From Cenococcum geophilum 1.58 (lineage: Eukaryota > Ascomycota > Dothideomycetes > Gloniales > Gloniaceae): DNA of 64,000 bases. Position numbers and translations under genes: made by a program. Positions 34,575 through 44,540 of this stretch are shown here, piece by piece; position 1 is the first letter of the stretch, and every line of letters begins with the position of its first letter. The notes beneath the pieces were generated by a model. The model saw only the letters and a list, made by a program, of their open reading frames with translations. It ran no database searches and was not told the origin of the DNA. The stretch is from contig KV748186.1 in assembly GCA_001692895.1 (NCBI GenBank), positions 2,657,785 through 2,721,784 on the forward strand, read 5' to 3'.

Positions 34575-36257
34575 ATGCCGCAACCAGAGCTATATGTTGT
34601 TGCTCCTCCTCGAATTCCTAAACTCGCAGTTAGAGCCCGCATGCCGGCTGATCAGGCTTCAATATCAACTTTCTCAAGCGGGGAACCAAAAAAGAGCGAG
34701 GATGGTACTTTTGCATCTTCCAGCAAAACACTGGATGCGGCCTCTTTATCAAGCGCCCCCTCAACTTCAAGCAATCCGCCGACCATTCCTGGCCGTCGAA
34801 GTTCGATTTCGCAAAGCCTAACACAGGATACAGGCCACGGAACACCGACGAAAGGCCAAAAAAAGAAAAAAGGTAATTCTATGTTTGGCTTCCTTACACT
34901 CAAGGAGCCGTCACAGTCTGCACTTGAACAGTTTGCTGAGAAGCAACGGAAACAAGCTGCCGAAAAAGGCGGAAAAGTGAGCGCAGTGGGAATCCCTAGT
35001 GTTTCTATGCAGAAGCTTCCTCTAACCGTACCCAAAGTAAACTCAAAATGGGATGGAATACCTGAGTCGCTGAAAGCAAAAGAGGCAGCACAAAAGAAAA
35101 GAGAAAACTTTCTCAACTCAGAAAAAGCAAAATTAAAATCTTTCGGTAGTCCAGAGGGTTCAGTCGTCACCTTCGAATCATCCGGCAGCCGGAATCCCCC
35201 AAACTCTATTGCATCATCCTCCAACTCATCATCGCGCTCAGCAAGACGTTCGTCGCACAGCCGAAGCATATCCAGCGAAGGAAGCCAGCCCAAAGACAAG
35301 CCTAACCGTTTTACATCCCCTCCAGGATTTAATCCATCAGCTGCTGGCCTCAAAATTCGCGCCTCGCTCAAATCACCATCAATGACGTCCTTGCCAGAGA
35401 TATCCTACTTCTTTCCAGACGAGCCAGGAGCATCAACTACGAACATGGAGGCCGAAACCCCAGGGGTTTCACCACCAGAATCATCTGATTTATTACAAGG
35501 CACGTCAAAGCTGAAGGACTCTAAACGCGCGCCTAGACCAACTTCACTACAGACGTCCAGCAATTTGGACGATATTGCGTGGGCTAGGTCACCTACTCTC
35601 GTAGAATTCCAGACCGGACATGAGGGTGTTGATACTCAAGCCGTGCTAAAACGAATCTCAAACATTCATCAAGGATTCTTAGCTGGGGAAGCGCAGGAGG
35701 TGCGATTGCCTGGAGAAGAGGAAGAAAAAGAAGAAGTCGGAGTGAATGAGCTGGAGGTAGATCAACAAGGGACACTTAGCATATCTGCAAGTACTCGACC
35801 AACCTCTCATGCTGGCCACCCCGCCACTCCGACCATCACCAACTTTAGTCGCCCACTCTCATCTCAACCACCCATCAAGCCTTTGGCCTCATCCCGTCCA
35901 TCTAACGCCGTTACCACCCTCCACTCTACGTTTCTTGAAACTCCCACTATTCCTGAGGGTTCCACGACTGAGCATGCAGCCGTCAACTTCTTACCTGCTC
36001 GCAAAGATATGCATTTGCGCAACATATCCAGGGGCGACACGATATCTATTGCCGGGTCTGTCGCTCCTTCCGTTGCACCATCCGAGATGTCTGCGCAGTG
36101 GTTTCGCTCTCCTCGCGAACGGCTCGGGCTTGGTGGACGCATCAAGAAAAGCAATGCTCTGCCTTGGGAAAATGACAGCGATGGTGGTGAGTTCGGCTCT
36201 TCGCTGAGCAAAAAGAAGAAAGGGAGACTTTCAATGTTTGTTAAAGGGGCCAGCTGA
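34575..36257 (+). CDS. Conserved disordered protein, 560 aa
   Basis: Intronless frame starting at ATG 34575 (TTTATCATGCCG). It is very rich in Ser, Pro, Lys and Glu with no membrane segment. Recognisable short conserved-looking blocks are KKKKGNSMFGFLTLKEPSQS with ALEQFAEKQRKQAAEK (about residues 95-130), PKVNSKWDGIPESLK, a Ser-rich basic tract, and C-terminal RERLGLGGRIKK followed by LPWE and a lysine-rich KKKKGRLSMF end. The pattern suggests a phosphorylated scaffold or cytoskeletal/nuclear protein, but that is inference. It converges with the minus-strand gene ending at 37242. Composition is normal for the host genes and there are no stops or shifts. I recognise it only as an ascomycete hypothetical protein. 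Confidence 0.8.
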   Translation: MPQPELYVVAPPRIPKLAVRARMPADQASISTFSSGEPKKSEDGTFASSSKTLDAASLSSAPSTSSNPPTIPGRRSSISQSLTQDTGHGTPTKGQKKKKGNSMFGFLTLKEPSQSALEQFAEKQRKQAAEKGGKVSAVGIPSVSMQKLPLTVPKVNSKWDGIPESLKAKEAAQKKRENFLNSEKAKLKSFGSPEGSVVTFESSGSRNPPNSIASSSNSSSRSARRSSHSRSISSEGSQPKDKPNRFTSPPGFNPSAAGLKIRASLKSPSMTSLPEISYFFPDEPGASTTNMEAETPGVSPPESSDLLQGTSKLKDSKRAPRPTSLQTSSNLDDIAWARSPTLVEFQTGHEGVDTQAVLKRISNIHQGFLAGEAQEVRLPGEEEEKEEVGVNELEVDQQGTLSISASTRPTSHAGHPATPTITNFSRPLSSQPPIKPLASSRPSNAVTTLHSTFLETPTIPEGSTTEHAAVNFLPARKDMHLRNISRGDTISIAGSVAPSVAPSEMSAQWFRSPRERLGLGGRIKKSNALPWENDSDGGEFGSSLSKKKKGRLSMFVKGAS

Positions 36258-37241
36258 GCCTTGGTGGCTTTAACCTAATTACGACATACATCGCCATTTT
36301 TAAAATTCTTACGATAGGAGGCGAAATGCTTACATAGCTTTCGCTTCCATTTCACGGGTTTACGGGATATGTGTTAGCTGGTAGGGCGCTTAGGGAACTC
36401 CATTGGCTAGAATATAGGACACACGGGAATTGGGAATTTCGCTGTATCATTGGGACATGGCATTTCTCCGGTGTTCAGGCTACGGTTCTGCAGGAAGAAC
36501 TTGACGATAGAGAGGATATTTACTTGCCGTCACCTTTTTTTGCTTTTACTCAAGCCTGATTTGACGTACGGATACCCCCTCAATAAGCAACGAAGAAATA
36601 TTTGAGTTTTTTTGGGGTGCATTTAATTTCTAAAAGCCTTGCTCTTAAGAACCGAGAGCCAGCTAACGATAGATAGGAGTAATATAAATTAATAGGATCT
36701 AGTCCTAATATTAATATTTATATCTTTGGACCAGAGAACTCATTTAATGCATGTGCCTGCTCAGTCAACCGCACTTGTCTCAAGACAAGAAATACTACTT
36801 GAATATGCACTGAACAAAGTAATCGTAAACCTTATGTGATGTACAAAGCATACTGACACCCATGCTGGAGTTCGGGTTAAGCCAACCCAATTGAAATCCA
36901 GTCCAATACCAGAATGCAAGCAAAATGTCCTTCCTTGACTGATATCGAAACATAACCAAGAAGAACGCCACTTCTCCTCTGCGTTATCTCCACTGCCTCT
37001 TGGCAATAGTGTGCTGCCAGAACTGAACAATCACGTTCTTTATATCCCCGCATAGCTAATGGCCAACCGGACGTTGTATTCCGAGAAAAATAGCAGAGCG
37101 CCGCCGATCGGTAGAAGCCTTGCGATCCCACGCATTAAACCGTCAAGTCGACTGTTATAGAGAAAGTCCTGTGCACCAAGTTCCACCATACGACTACAGC
37201 CATCGATGGTACTTCGACGATCTTCCTGTGCTGCGATGGTT
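36258..37241. other. Convergent intergenic region
   Basis: The 3' flanks of the two convergent genes. It contains a small palindromic AT-rich patch near 36680-36720 (TAGGATCTAGTCCTA). No gene is supported. Confidence 0.4.
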
Positions 37242-37983
37242 TTAGGATACTCTCTGGCCTGAGTGCTCTCTCCGCTGGCCCAAACAATCCAGACACCATG
37301 CATCTCCTTCCTTTCCCACCTCCTTACAGCAACTGCTACATAGTTGTCTGCCGCAGCCGCCCAAACAAGCCCTTGTGCAAATTTGACACGCCCGCTCCTC
37401 GCATTGCTGACAATCTTTGTAACCTTCCAGGTCTCTTTGTCTCGTAGGAGATTTGTGACAGACGCGGCACGGTCGTAGATCTGGCGTAGGGTGTTTTGTG
37501 CTGCCTGCAAAATTAGAGCTTTGATTAGGAGTTGTCCATGGTTGAGTAGTGTTGGGGTTTGCAGGAGCCAGAGCAGTAAGCCGAGAGAGTTTACAGGGGT
37601 GCAGCCGCCGGCGGTGTTTGGATTGTGGCAGGTCGTCCACGACAGAGAGAGGCAAGTTAGTGTTGTGCAAGGTAGAGTGGGCTGATGTGTCAAATCGCAT
37701 GTCGTCGTACGCATAGGGATCAAGAGGCGGTGAAGGCAAATGAGTGGCGTGAAAGTTGAAGATTTCGTAGTTAGAGCTCGGCACTAGAGGTGCTATTGGG
37801 GGTCTGCTTCGAAAAGAACTGTGTAGCGAGTTAGCTGCTGCTTCGATATATCGCAGAGGCCAGAGTGCCGTACTTTGAGTGAGCTGACGGGATATTGGTA
37901 GAACTCTCAGGGTCACTTTGTCTTTTCCTTTTGCCCAAGTTGCCATGNCTATGTGATGGTATCGAGGGTGGGCGTTCGGCCAT
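37242..37983 (-). CDS. Cysteine-cluster (zinc-binding) conserved protein; frameshift near N-terminus
   Basis: The main frame (ATG 37946, 234 aa) ends with a dense metal-binding module: CRVCHKSP, then DCQQCEERACQICTRACLGG, then CGRQLCSSCC and WCLDCL. The spacing fits two or more treble-clef/RING-like zinc sites. Before it lies a conserved-looking segment, SSNYEIFNFHATHLPSPPLD, then NLPLSVVDDLPQS. The N-terminus of the 234-aa frame (MATWAKGKDK...) looks unnatural, whereas the overlapping +1 frame from ATG 37983 reads LGKRKRQSDPESS and YGTLASAIYRSSS. The likely protein begins in that frame and switches near 37835, so there is a one-base frameshift: a real mutation, an assembly error (an N sits at 37948), or an unseen intron. 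Function unknown; a nuclear role is only suggested by the basic motif. Confidence 0.7.
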
Positions 37984-40160
37984 TGTGTCGCAACTCATGA
38001 AAGATGGCAGGCGTTTAGACGATGGGTATTCCGCCCCAAGGAAGAGTTCTGAGGTTATGTACATGGTGTGTCGAGGCTGGCTACGTGGAAGAAGAATGCA
38101 AGCCTGGATATCTACCTAGTAAGAGAAGTGAAGGAAAGAGGGCACGACAGGCGTTGTCAGGATGTAAATGCGAGGCAGGCCATGGTTTATTGCGAATTGC
38201 AACAGTGTAAGGAGAGGAAGGGGTGGCAGGAGCTTGGACTGTTGAACTCGGCAGTGGAAACATGAAAGTGCTGTTTGATTAACAGGCAATCATCCCTTTC
38301 CATCACCGATTCGCTCGGCAGAGGCCCAGCCTGCCAGGCAGACAGACGCCTTTCGCCCCCAGGGATGGCCACTACATTTTCCTCTCTCTACCTAATCCAG
38401 TTGCGCATACATCTACCTATGCACTCCACATCAGCCCTACAACGCATTATAATTTGATTGTGACATGCCTCGCATCTCTAGGAATAGCTAACTACTTAAC
38501 GAATTAAACATCTTTTAACCACGGCTTTAGGAGTTCACCAACTACTCAAAGAGTAGTTTGATGCATTGGGATGCTCTCATACAGTCAAGCTCTCCAATTC
38601 TTCAGTGTCATTTATTACATATTTCCTCAGCCGCTGTGATGACAGTCTAGCAACCCAGACAATAACCTATAAGCAGTTATCCGAAGTCACAGACTATGGA
38701 AGCGCTTAGGTAAGCTAAAGTGCTTCAAATTATACACGGAGGACCTCTAAGGCTCTCTTAGGTACCTAAAGCCGTCTAGAAGCAAACGACAAAGACACCG
38801 AAAATTGAGCGAACACCTCAGCGCCTGAGATAGGCCTTATGGCTATGTTACGTTTCTTGTAGATTTAATGGTTTTAATCCTCGGTTTCGTCTCCTTCCTG
38901 TCCTGCTTTACCTTCCACTTAAATATCTACACATAGATACTCACTGTCCTTTCGATATACAAGGCTCTCTTCCTAGTGAAACCTGAACACTCTTCGTTTT
39001 TAAACAGTAACTATTAGGTTACCCCTAGTCCACCCTAATCTCTCCGCATTATGTGTTGACGTCAGTTGTGCTGTACCTTTATACATCTTCTTGCGGCATC
39101 AAACATCAAACCTGCAGGCTTGAACAACAACTGAACAACCATTTTTTATATCACGCTCCTTCCTCTTTCTACTGTCCTCTTCATTCTCAAAAGCCCGTCT
39201 TCGTCACTGATACTAGCTATCCTGTCATACCAAGTGCGACCGGGATGGCGATGCTGTCAATATTGGTAAACAACAAGAGAGGCAATAATTGTACCAGCAA
39301 GAAACTCGAAGCCCCTCATACCGAGCAGTAGGGAGAGTGCCAATACACCCGTTGCAAGTCATGCAAATAGGTCTTGCTTCGGTAGATTATTATGGTTCCG
39401 ATACGCAGATGGGGCTTATCTCCACCTTTTTAAGGACATTTCTCTCAAGGTTATGAGACGTCGGCATAGGCGCCAATCAGGGTGCTATTTCTTTGCGTAC
39501 TTGTAATACGATACACTCCTAACTATCTCGTAGCGCATCAGCAATCAGGGGAGCATAGGGTTCTTTCTTTCTGCACCACTTATTTACTATCCTGCGACAA
39601 GCAGTAAGAACCTTTTTCATACTTTTCTTTATCCTTCCCTAATTTTCATTTTAACTATTAAAATACTATCAATACTAGTTTCTAGGCAAAAGTTTACATT
39701 TGACCTCTATTGACAAAGTAGTTCATTCGACGCTGGACAGACTTACCACAACAGTCACCGGCCTTGTCCCAGATTGCAAAATTGCCACCGGATAGTGCCC
39801 AAAAAATACGAGTACGCCCTTTCTAAGAATTACGACGCCATTCTCAAGAAACTGTCACTCCTAGAACGACGTGTAGCATGCTCCCCAATACTTTTTCATT
39901 CATCCTCGCATCATTTAGTGTGGCTCTTTTAACCGTGACCTGATCTCCTTAGCATTTGAATGGCTACGGAAATGCAGCTATTGTAACAGCACGCGCAGGA
40001 AGAATTTACAGGGATAAATCTCCTTTGAAGGCTCTTGGAAAATTGTGAATTACGACAAATTTAGCACAGGTGTGTAGTTACGAATATTTCATGAACTTCT
40101 GGGTCGGAGGTGCTCCGCGTCTAGAGCGATTTTGGTGAATATTCCGAGGACGCCAGATCT
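37984..40160. other. 2.2-kb region without a supported gene
   Basis: Mixed composition. The longest frame (39053-39331, plus, 92 codons) has no domain or conserved look. No repeat boundary, tRNA or other RNA gene was recognised. Confidence 0.45.
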
Positions 40161-41460
40161 TTAGTTTTTCCCCTTTTGACGATTTGGTAAAGAGAACCCA
40201 GGTGCAGGGCAATAGGATACTAAATCTCCGTGGACCTCGAAACTAGCTTCTGAAAGCCGCCTAGCTTCTAGCATCGTAATCGCTTCACCATCCATGATTC
40301 CGTGAACGTAGCATTCACCGACTAGATGATAGAAATTATTCTTTGGTCGTAGGAGAAATGGAACCCGTCTGCCATAAAGAATGTATACTAGATCGTTCTC
40401 CATGCATGCCGGCCCAACCCCGAAATACCCCTTCTCAGTAATGAAGAATTTTCGGGCGCGAGATACTATCTCTGTGGCTTTCTGAAAGTCTCCATTACTG
40501 CCATCAACGACCTCGACTGACGCGAAATATCTTCGCTTATCTTGCTCGAACTCTGATCCATTTGACATTTCGAGGCTTTGATAAGGTTGTGACCGGTAAT
40601 AAATGAAGTCTAGGTGGATTCTAGGCCGAAGCTTTAATACGTATTCGCAGTCATCTCGATCAGCGTAGATGCGGCCGTCACTGGTCAAGGTGTGCTGGAA
40701 AGCTTCGATAAGAAGTTCTCCCGTAATATATGTATGTATCGGAAAAGTTCGTGCTGCCATAGCTTTCCCACAGTTTGTTTATCAATACTCTCTGAGGATT
40801 CAAGAGATCTTTAATATCGATGAGTTCTGAATGACGCACTACATGGTCAAAGAGCATCCCTCCAATCCTCATTACTCCACTACTTCCCGAGATGGTTATT
40901 TTAGGCTCCTTGCTTATTGCAGTTCTGAAATGACTGAACTCGGGTTCACCTAGACCGGTTGATTGACCCAAACTCCCATCGAGGAACCCACGAGGGAGAC
41001 CCGTCAAACTGGTCGAAGTCCACATGTGGCGCGTGCTCTACGACAGATAGTAATTCGAGATGGTGTCCTAGTGTCCTGAGGAGTTCTTTTACTAATTCTT
41101 GATACACTTCCAAGACTGGTTTAGTGTAATCCACTTGGGCGATCACTCTTTTACGTAAAAGGTTCCGAGCACTTGGATGCGAGGAGTAATGCAAACACCT
41201 CGTCCCTTGGATCTGCTGCTTGGTTGCGGGCTTCGTAGATAACCTTGAGGAAAGGGACATCGGATTCCTTACTAAGAATCTGTACATTATTCACTTGATC
41301 GATCCAAATAGCATCAGCCCATAAAAGTCAACCGTTGCTAGAATCTCTCAGTCGTTTGAGAACTGCATAGAGGTTGACCGTTATTCGTACGATCTTCCCG
41401 TTACACAAAATCTTTATTGTGGTTGATAAATCCCCCCAGGCATAAGATATGGCCTCATAG
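40161..41460 (-). pseudogene. HET-domain (heterokaryon incompatibility) pseudogene
   Basis: Three pieces in different frames follow the order of a HET protein. 41460-41290 gives YEAISYAWGDLSTT, a strand-helix linker, then LRDSSNG(stop)LLWADAIWIDQVN: the first two HET motifs with an in-frame stop. About 41270-41190 gives DPRDEVFALL, then a shift into VDYTKPVLEVYQELVKELL and LPSWVPRW-like PSWVPRWEF (41150-40950). The last piece, 40760-40161, holds the C-terminal block ending YHLVGECYVHGIMDGEA. The ~150-250 residues normally between IDQ and DPRDKVFALLG are absent, so there is an internal deletion plus at least two frameshifts. HET proteins trigger vegetative incompatibility; this copy cannot. 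The N-terminus before YEAISY is also missing. Confidence 0.85.
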
Positions 41461-41726
41461 GTTCACCAACAGCCAGCGGTGGCGAGCTGCAGGCTACCAT
41501 CCATCGCCTCTGCACTTAGCTATTCATCAAAGAGACTTCTCTAATAAATATTTCTAGCCACGGCGACGAGGACGCGTGCAGTAGGACTTCGTGGCCCCAG
41601 TCGGTATACAAGGCTGTGACCGACAGGTCGGCCACCCTCCTTGTTTGTGGTGGCGACATGCATGCTTACGCATCTCGATTAGTTCCGCATTGGCAATATC
41701 GTTGTATTATATTAAATAAAGCAGCA

Positions 41727-44269
41727 TCAAAGTCCTATCTTTATGTTCTCTATTTCCCACTCACTTAAATCTTCAAGAGAATACTCTGTGTCAGGATGAT
41801 GAGGGCCAAGGATCCGTTCCTGTAACTGGAAGCATGCTTTCATCAGTGAGATAGCCTCCTCATTCCGGCTTTGGGACTTTAACGTAAATGCGAGGTTGGC
41901 CATGCAGGTCAGCGTGGAAGGATGCTCCGCCCCAAGCACCCTCTTTCTCGTCTCCATCACTTGCACCTCCAGCTCTTCGGCCTCCTTCCACCACCCTTGA
42001 TCCCTATACGTCGACGCCAGGTTGGCCATGCTGGTCAGCGTAGAAGGATGCTCTGCCCCAAGCACCCTCTTTCTCGTCTCGATCACTTGCACCTCCAGCT
42101 CTTCGGCCTCCTCACACCGCCCTTGATCCCTATACGTCGACGCCAGGTTGGCCATGCTGGTCAGCGTGGAAGGATGCTCCGCCCCAAGCACCCTCTTTCT
42201 CGTCTCCATTACTTGTACCTCCAGCTCTTCGGCCTCCTTCCACCGCCCTTGATTCCAAAACGTCAACGCCAGGTTGGCCATGCTGATCAGTGTATGTGGA
42301 TGCTCCACCCCAAGTACCCTCGAGTTCGTCGCCATTACTTCCACCCCTAGCTCTTCAGCCTCCCTCAACCGTCCTTGATTCCTATACGTTGACGCCAGGT
42401 TGTCCATACTAGTTAGCGTGTGTGGATGCTCTGCCCCAAGCACCCTCTTAAACGTCTCTATCACTTGCACCTCCAGCTCTTTAGCCTCCTTCCACCGCCC
42501 TTGATTCCTATACGTCGACGCCAGGTTGCCCATGCTGGTCAGCGTGTGTGGATGCTCCGCCCCAAGTACCCTTGAACTCGTCTCTACTACTTGCACGTCT
42601 AGCTCTTCGGCCTCCTTCCACTGCCCTTGATCCCTATATGTCGACGCCAGGTTGGCTATGCTGGTCAGCGTGTCTGGATGCTCCGCCCCAAGTACCCTTG
42701 AACTCGTCTCCATCACTTGCACCTCTAGCTCTTCGGCCTCCTTCCACTGCCCTTGACTCCAAAACGTCGACGCCAGGTCGGCCATGCTGGTCAGCGTGTC
42801 TGGATGCTCCTCTCCCAGTATGGCCTTTCTAGACTCAAGTGTTCGTTGGTGCAGCCTCTCAGCCTTAGCATAGAGTCCTTGACAGCCCAAAACTTGTCCA
42901 AGGAGCTCTAAGGCATTAAGCGTGTTAACATCATCGTTTCCGTTTAGAATTCGGCGACCTTCCACCAATCTGCGAATCACTTCCTCCGCGGACTTGTATC
43001 TTCCTTGGTCCATAAGTACATCTCCCAATTCATATAGTATGCCCAAAGTCTCAGAGTGGCTAATCCCGAACAAAACCTCCGCCCTAGATAGTTCTTCTCG
43101 CAGACGCTCTTCGTCTACTTGTTTATACCGATACCACACAGAACCTGTTACAGGATGTCCTATTTCTAGCGGTAGCGCAGATCCAGGGAGACATGGCTGT
43201 ACCGATGCCGATTGGCCTTGGAAAGCGCTTGGAGTGGGAAGAGAGCCTAGAAACAAGCTTGGAAGCGGACGGTAGGTAGGAGCCGGACTTTGTCCAGCAA
43301 AAGTGCTGCTTTGAGACCGAATTATGCTTGAGACCGAAAGGGTAGGAGAGAACATTTGGGGACTCTGGGCGATGGAAATGATATCTCCTGGTGAGAGGAC
43401 TGAAGCTGTAGCTGAGTATGCGGGACTCGGAACCGGAGAACCACGTTCGGAAATAGTCTGACAGCACACAGCGGATGGGGTGGCTTCAGCATGTTAGTAT
43501 CGCATGTAGATAGTATCTATTGTAGGTTGACTTACATGCCGCGGGACTAGGAGCATACAAGAAGCTTTCAGGGACGTCGTTCCTCTTTATCCATCGGTCG
43601 ATCTTCTGTGGCTCTACTTTACTGCCCCGAACCGTGAAGACCAGCTCCCTTTTGTCACTCTCGACGAGTTTCCTTCGCTGTCGTTTCCTGACGATTGCTT
43701 TCATCTCCTCCGGCTTGATATTCTTGTCCAGGCGCCATTGGCCTATGCGTGTTCGATATTGTCGTAGCCTTTAAAGCATAATTGTATTAGCACATTAGAA
43801 GTCTCCCTTGCTCTACCTTAAAAAGAGAGACGTACTCAGCGGTAAAGCCAAATTCCTTCGTAATATTCTCCTTAACTTCCCGAAGCGGTAGCCCTTGCCG
43901 AATATGGAGCTCGACGATTCGAGCTTTATACGGCTCCCAAGCGTCGGCGCGTAGTGTCGGAGCCTTTCTCTTTCGTGGCTTGGTGGGCGGGCCCATGGGA
44001 ATTGCGGGCATGGCTTGGGCATCGCCGAAAGATTCCACAATATGGGGCGCATGGATGTGAAGTGCTGGAGATGGATGGAACGAATGCAGTATATGGGTTT
44101 GGCCGGCCGTTAGCTGCCCATCTAAGGGTTGCATTTGCAAGGCCGAACCATTAAGCGCTAGGCGGCTACCATAGAGCCCGTAGGCTTGCTGTGAGACGTA
44201 GGGATTCTGCATGGAATATGAAAGATCGAGCTCGCCGAAAACAGGCGGATTGGCGGTCGAGGGATTCAT
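41727..44269 (-). CDS. Clr5-domain protein with C-terminal kinesin-light-chain-type TPR repeats
   Basis: Three exons: 44269-43836, 43768-43536, 43483-41727. Introns (67 and 52 nt) have GTACGT/GTAAGT donors, CTAAT/CTAAC branch sites and AG ends; the total is 2424 nt, encoding 807 aa in phase. Residues about 108-162 form the Clr5 domain (WEPYKARIVELHIRQGLPL, then TAELRQYRTRIGQWRLDKN), with intron 1 inside it. A Ser/Pro-rich linker follows. From about residue 390 there are eight 42-residue TPR units (NLASTYRDQG.WKEAEEL pattern, ending RVLGAEHPxTL), seven of them almost identical at DNA level (126-bp units, about 41880-42820). The Clr5 domain is typically N-terminal in fungal proteins of unknown role; TPRs bind proteins. 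Near-identical repeats imply recent duplication or conversion. No NB-ARC/NACHT lies between the domains. Intact and not RIP-mutated. Confidence 0.92.
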
Positions 44270-44540
44270 ATCGACGTCTCTTCGCGCCTAGGCTGTGTCA
44301 GTCAGCAAAACTACCTTGTTGGTCGAAACTCGAAAGCAAACGTACCTGCTCGGGAGGAAGAGGGAAAATGGAGAATGGGGGTGATGCTGCATGTTTCGTT
44401 GGCAATGATTGTGAAGATATATGGCAAACAGCAGAGAGAGTAAAAGCTAATCGGTCAAGAGTTGATTGGACGAAGGTCAAAAGTCCCATTGTTGCCAAGT
44501 GCGGCTGAGCGTGCATATATGATCCATCGCGCGGGTGATA

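Noticed and set aside
34652-35371. 239-codon minus-strand frame
   Set aside because: Antisense of the 560-aa plus-strand gene; Cys/Phe/Leu-rich composition is typical of a shadow frame.
39053-39331. 92-codon plus-strand frame
   Set aside because: No recognisable motif or signal; the surrounding 2 kb look non-coding.
41922-42832. Long plus-strand frames with repeated Pro/Leu-rich words
   Set aside because: Antisense shadows of the 126-bp TPR repeats of the minus-strand Clr5-TPR gene.
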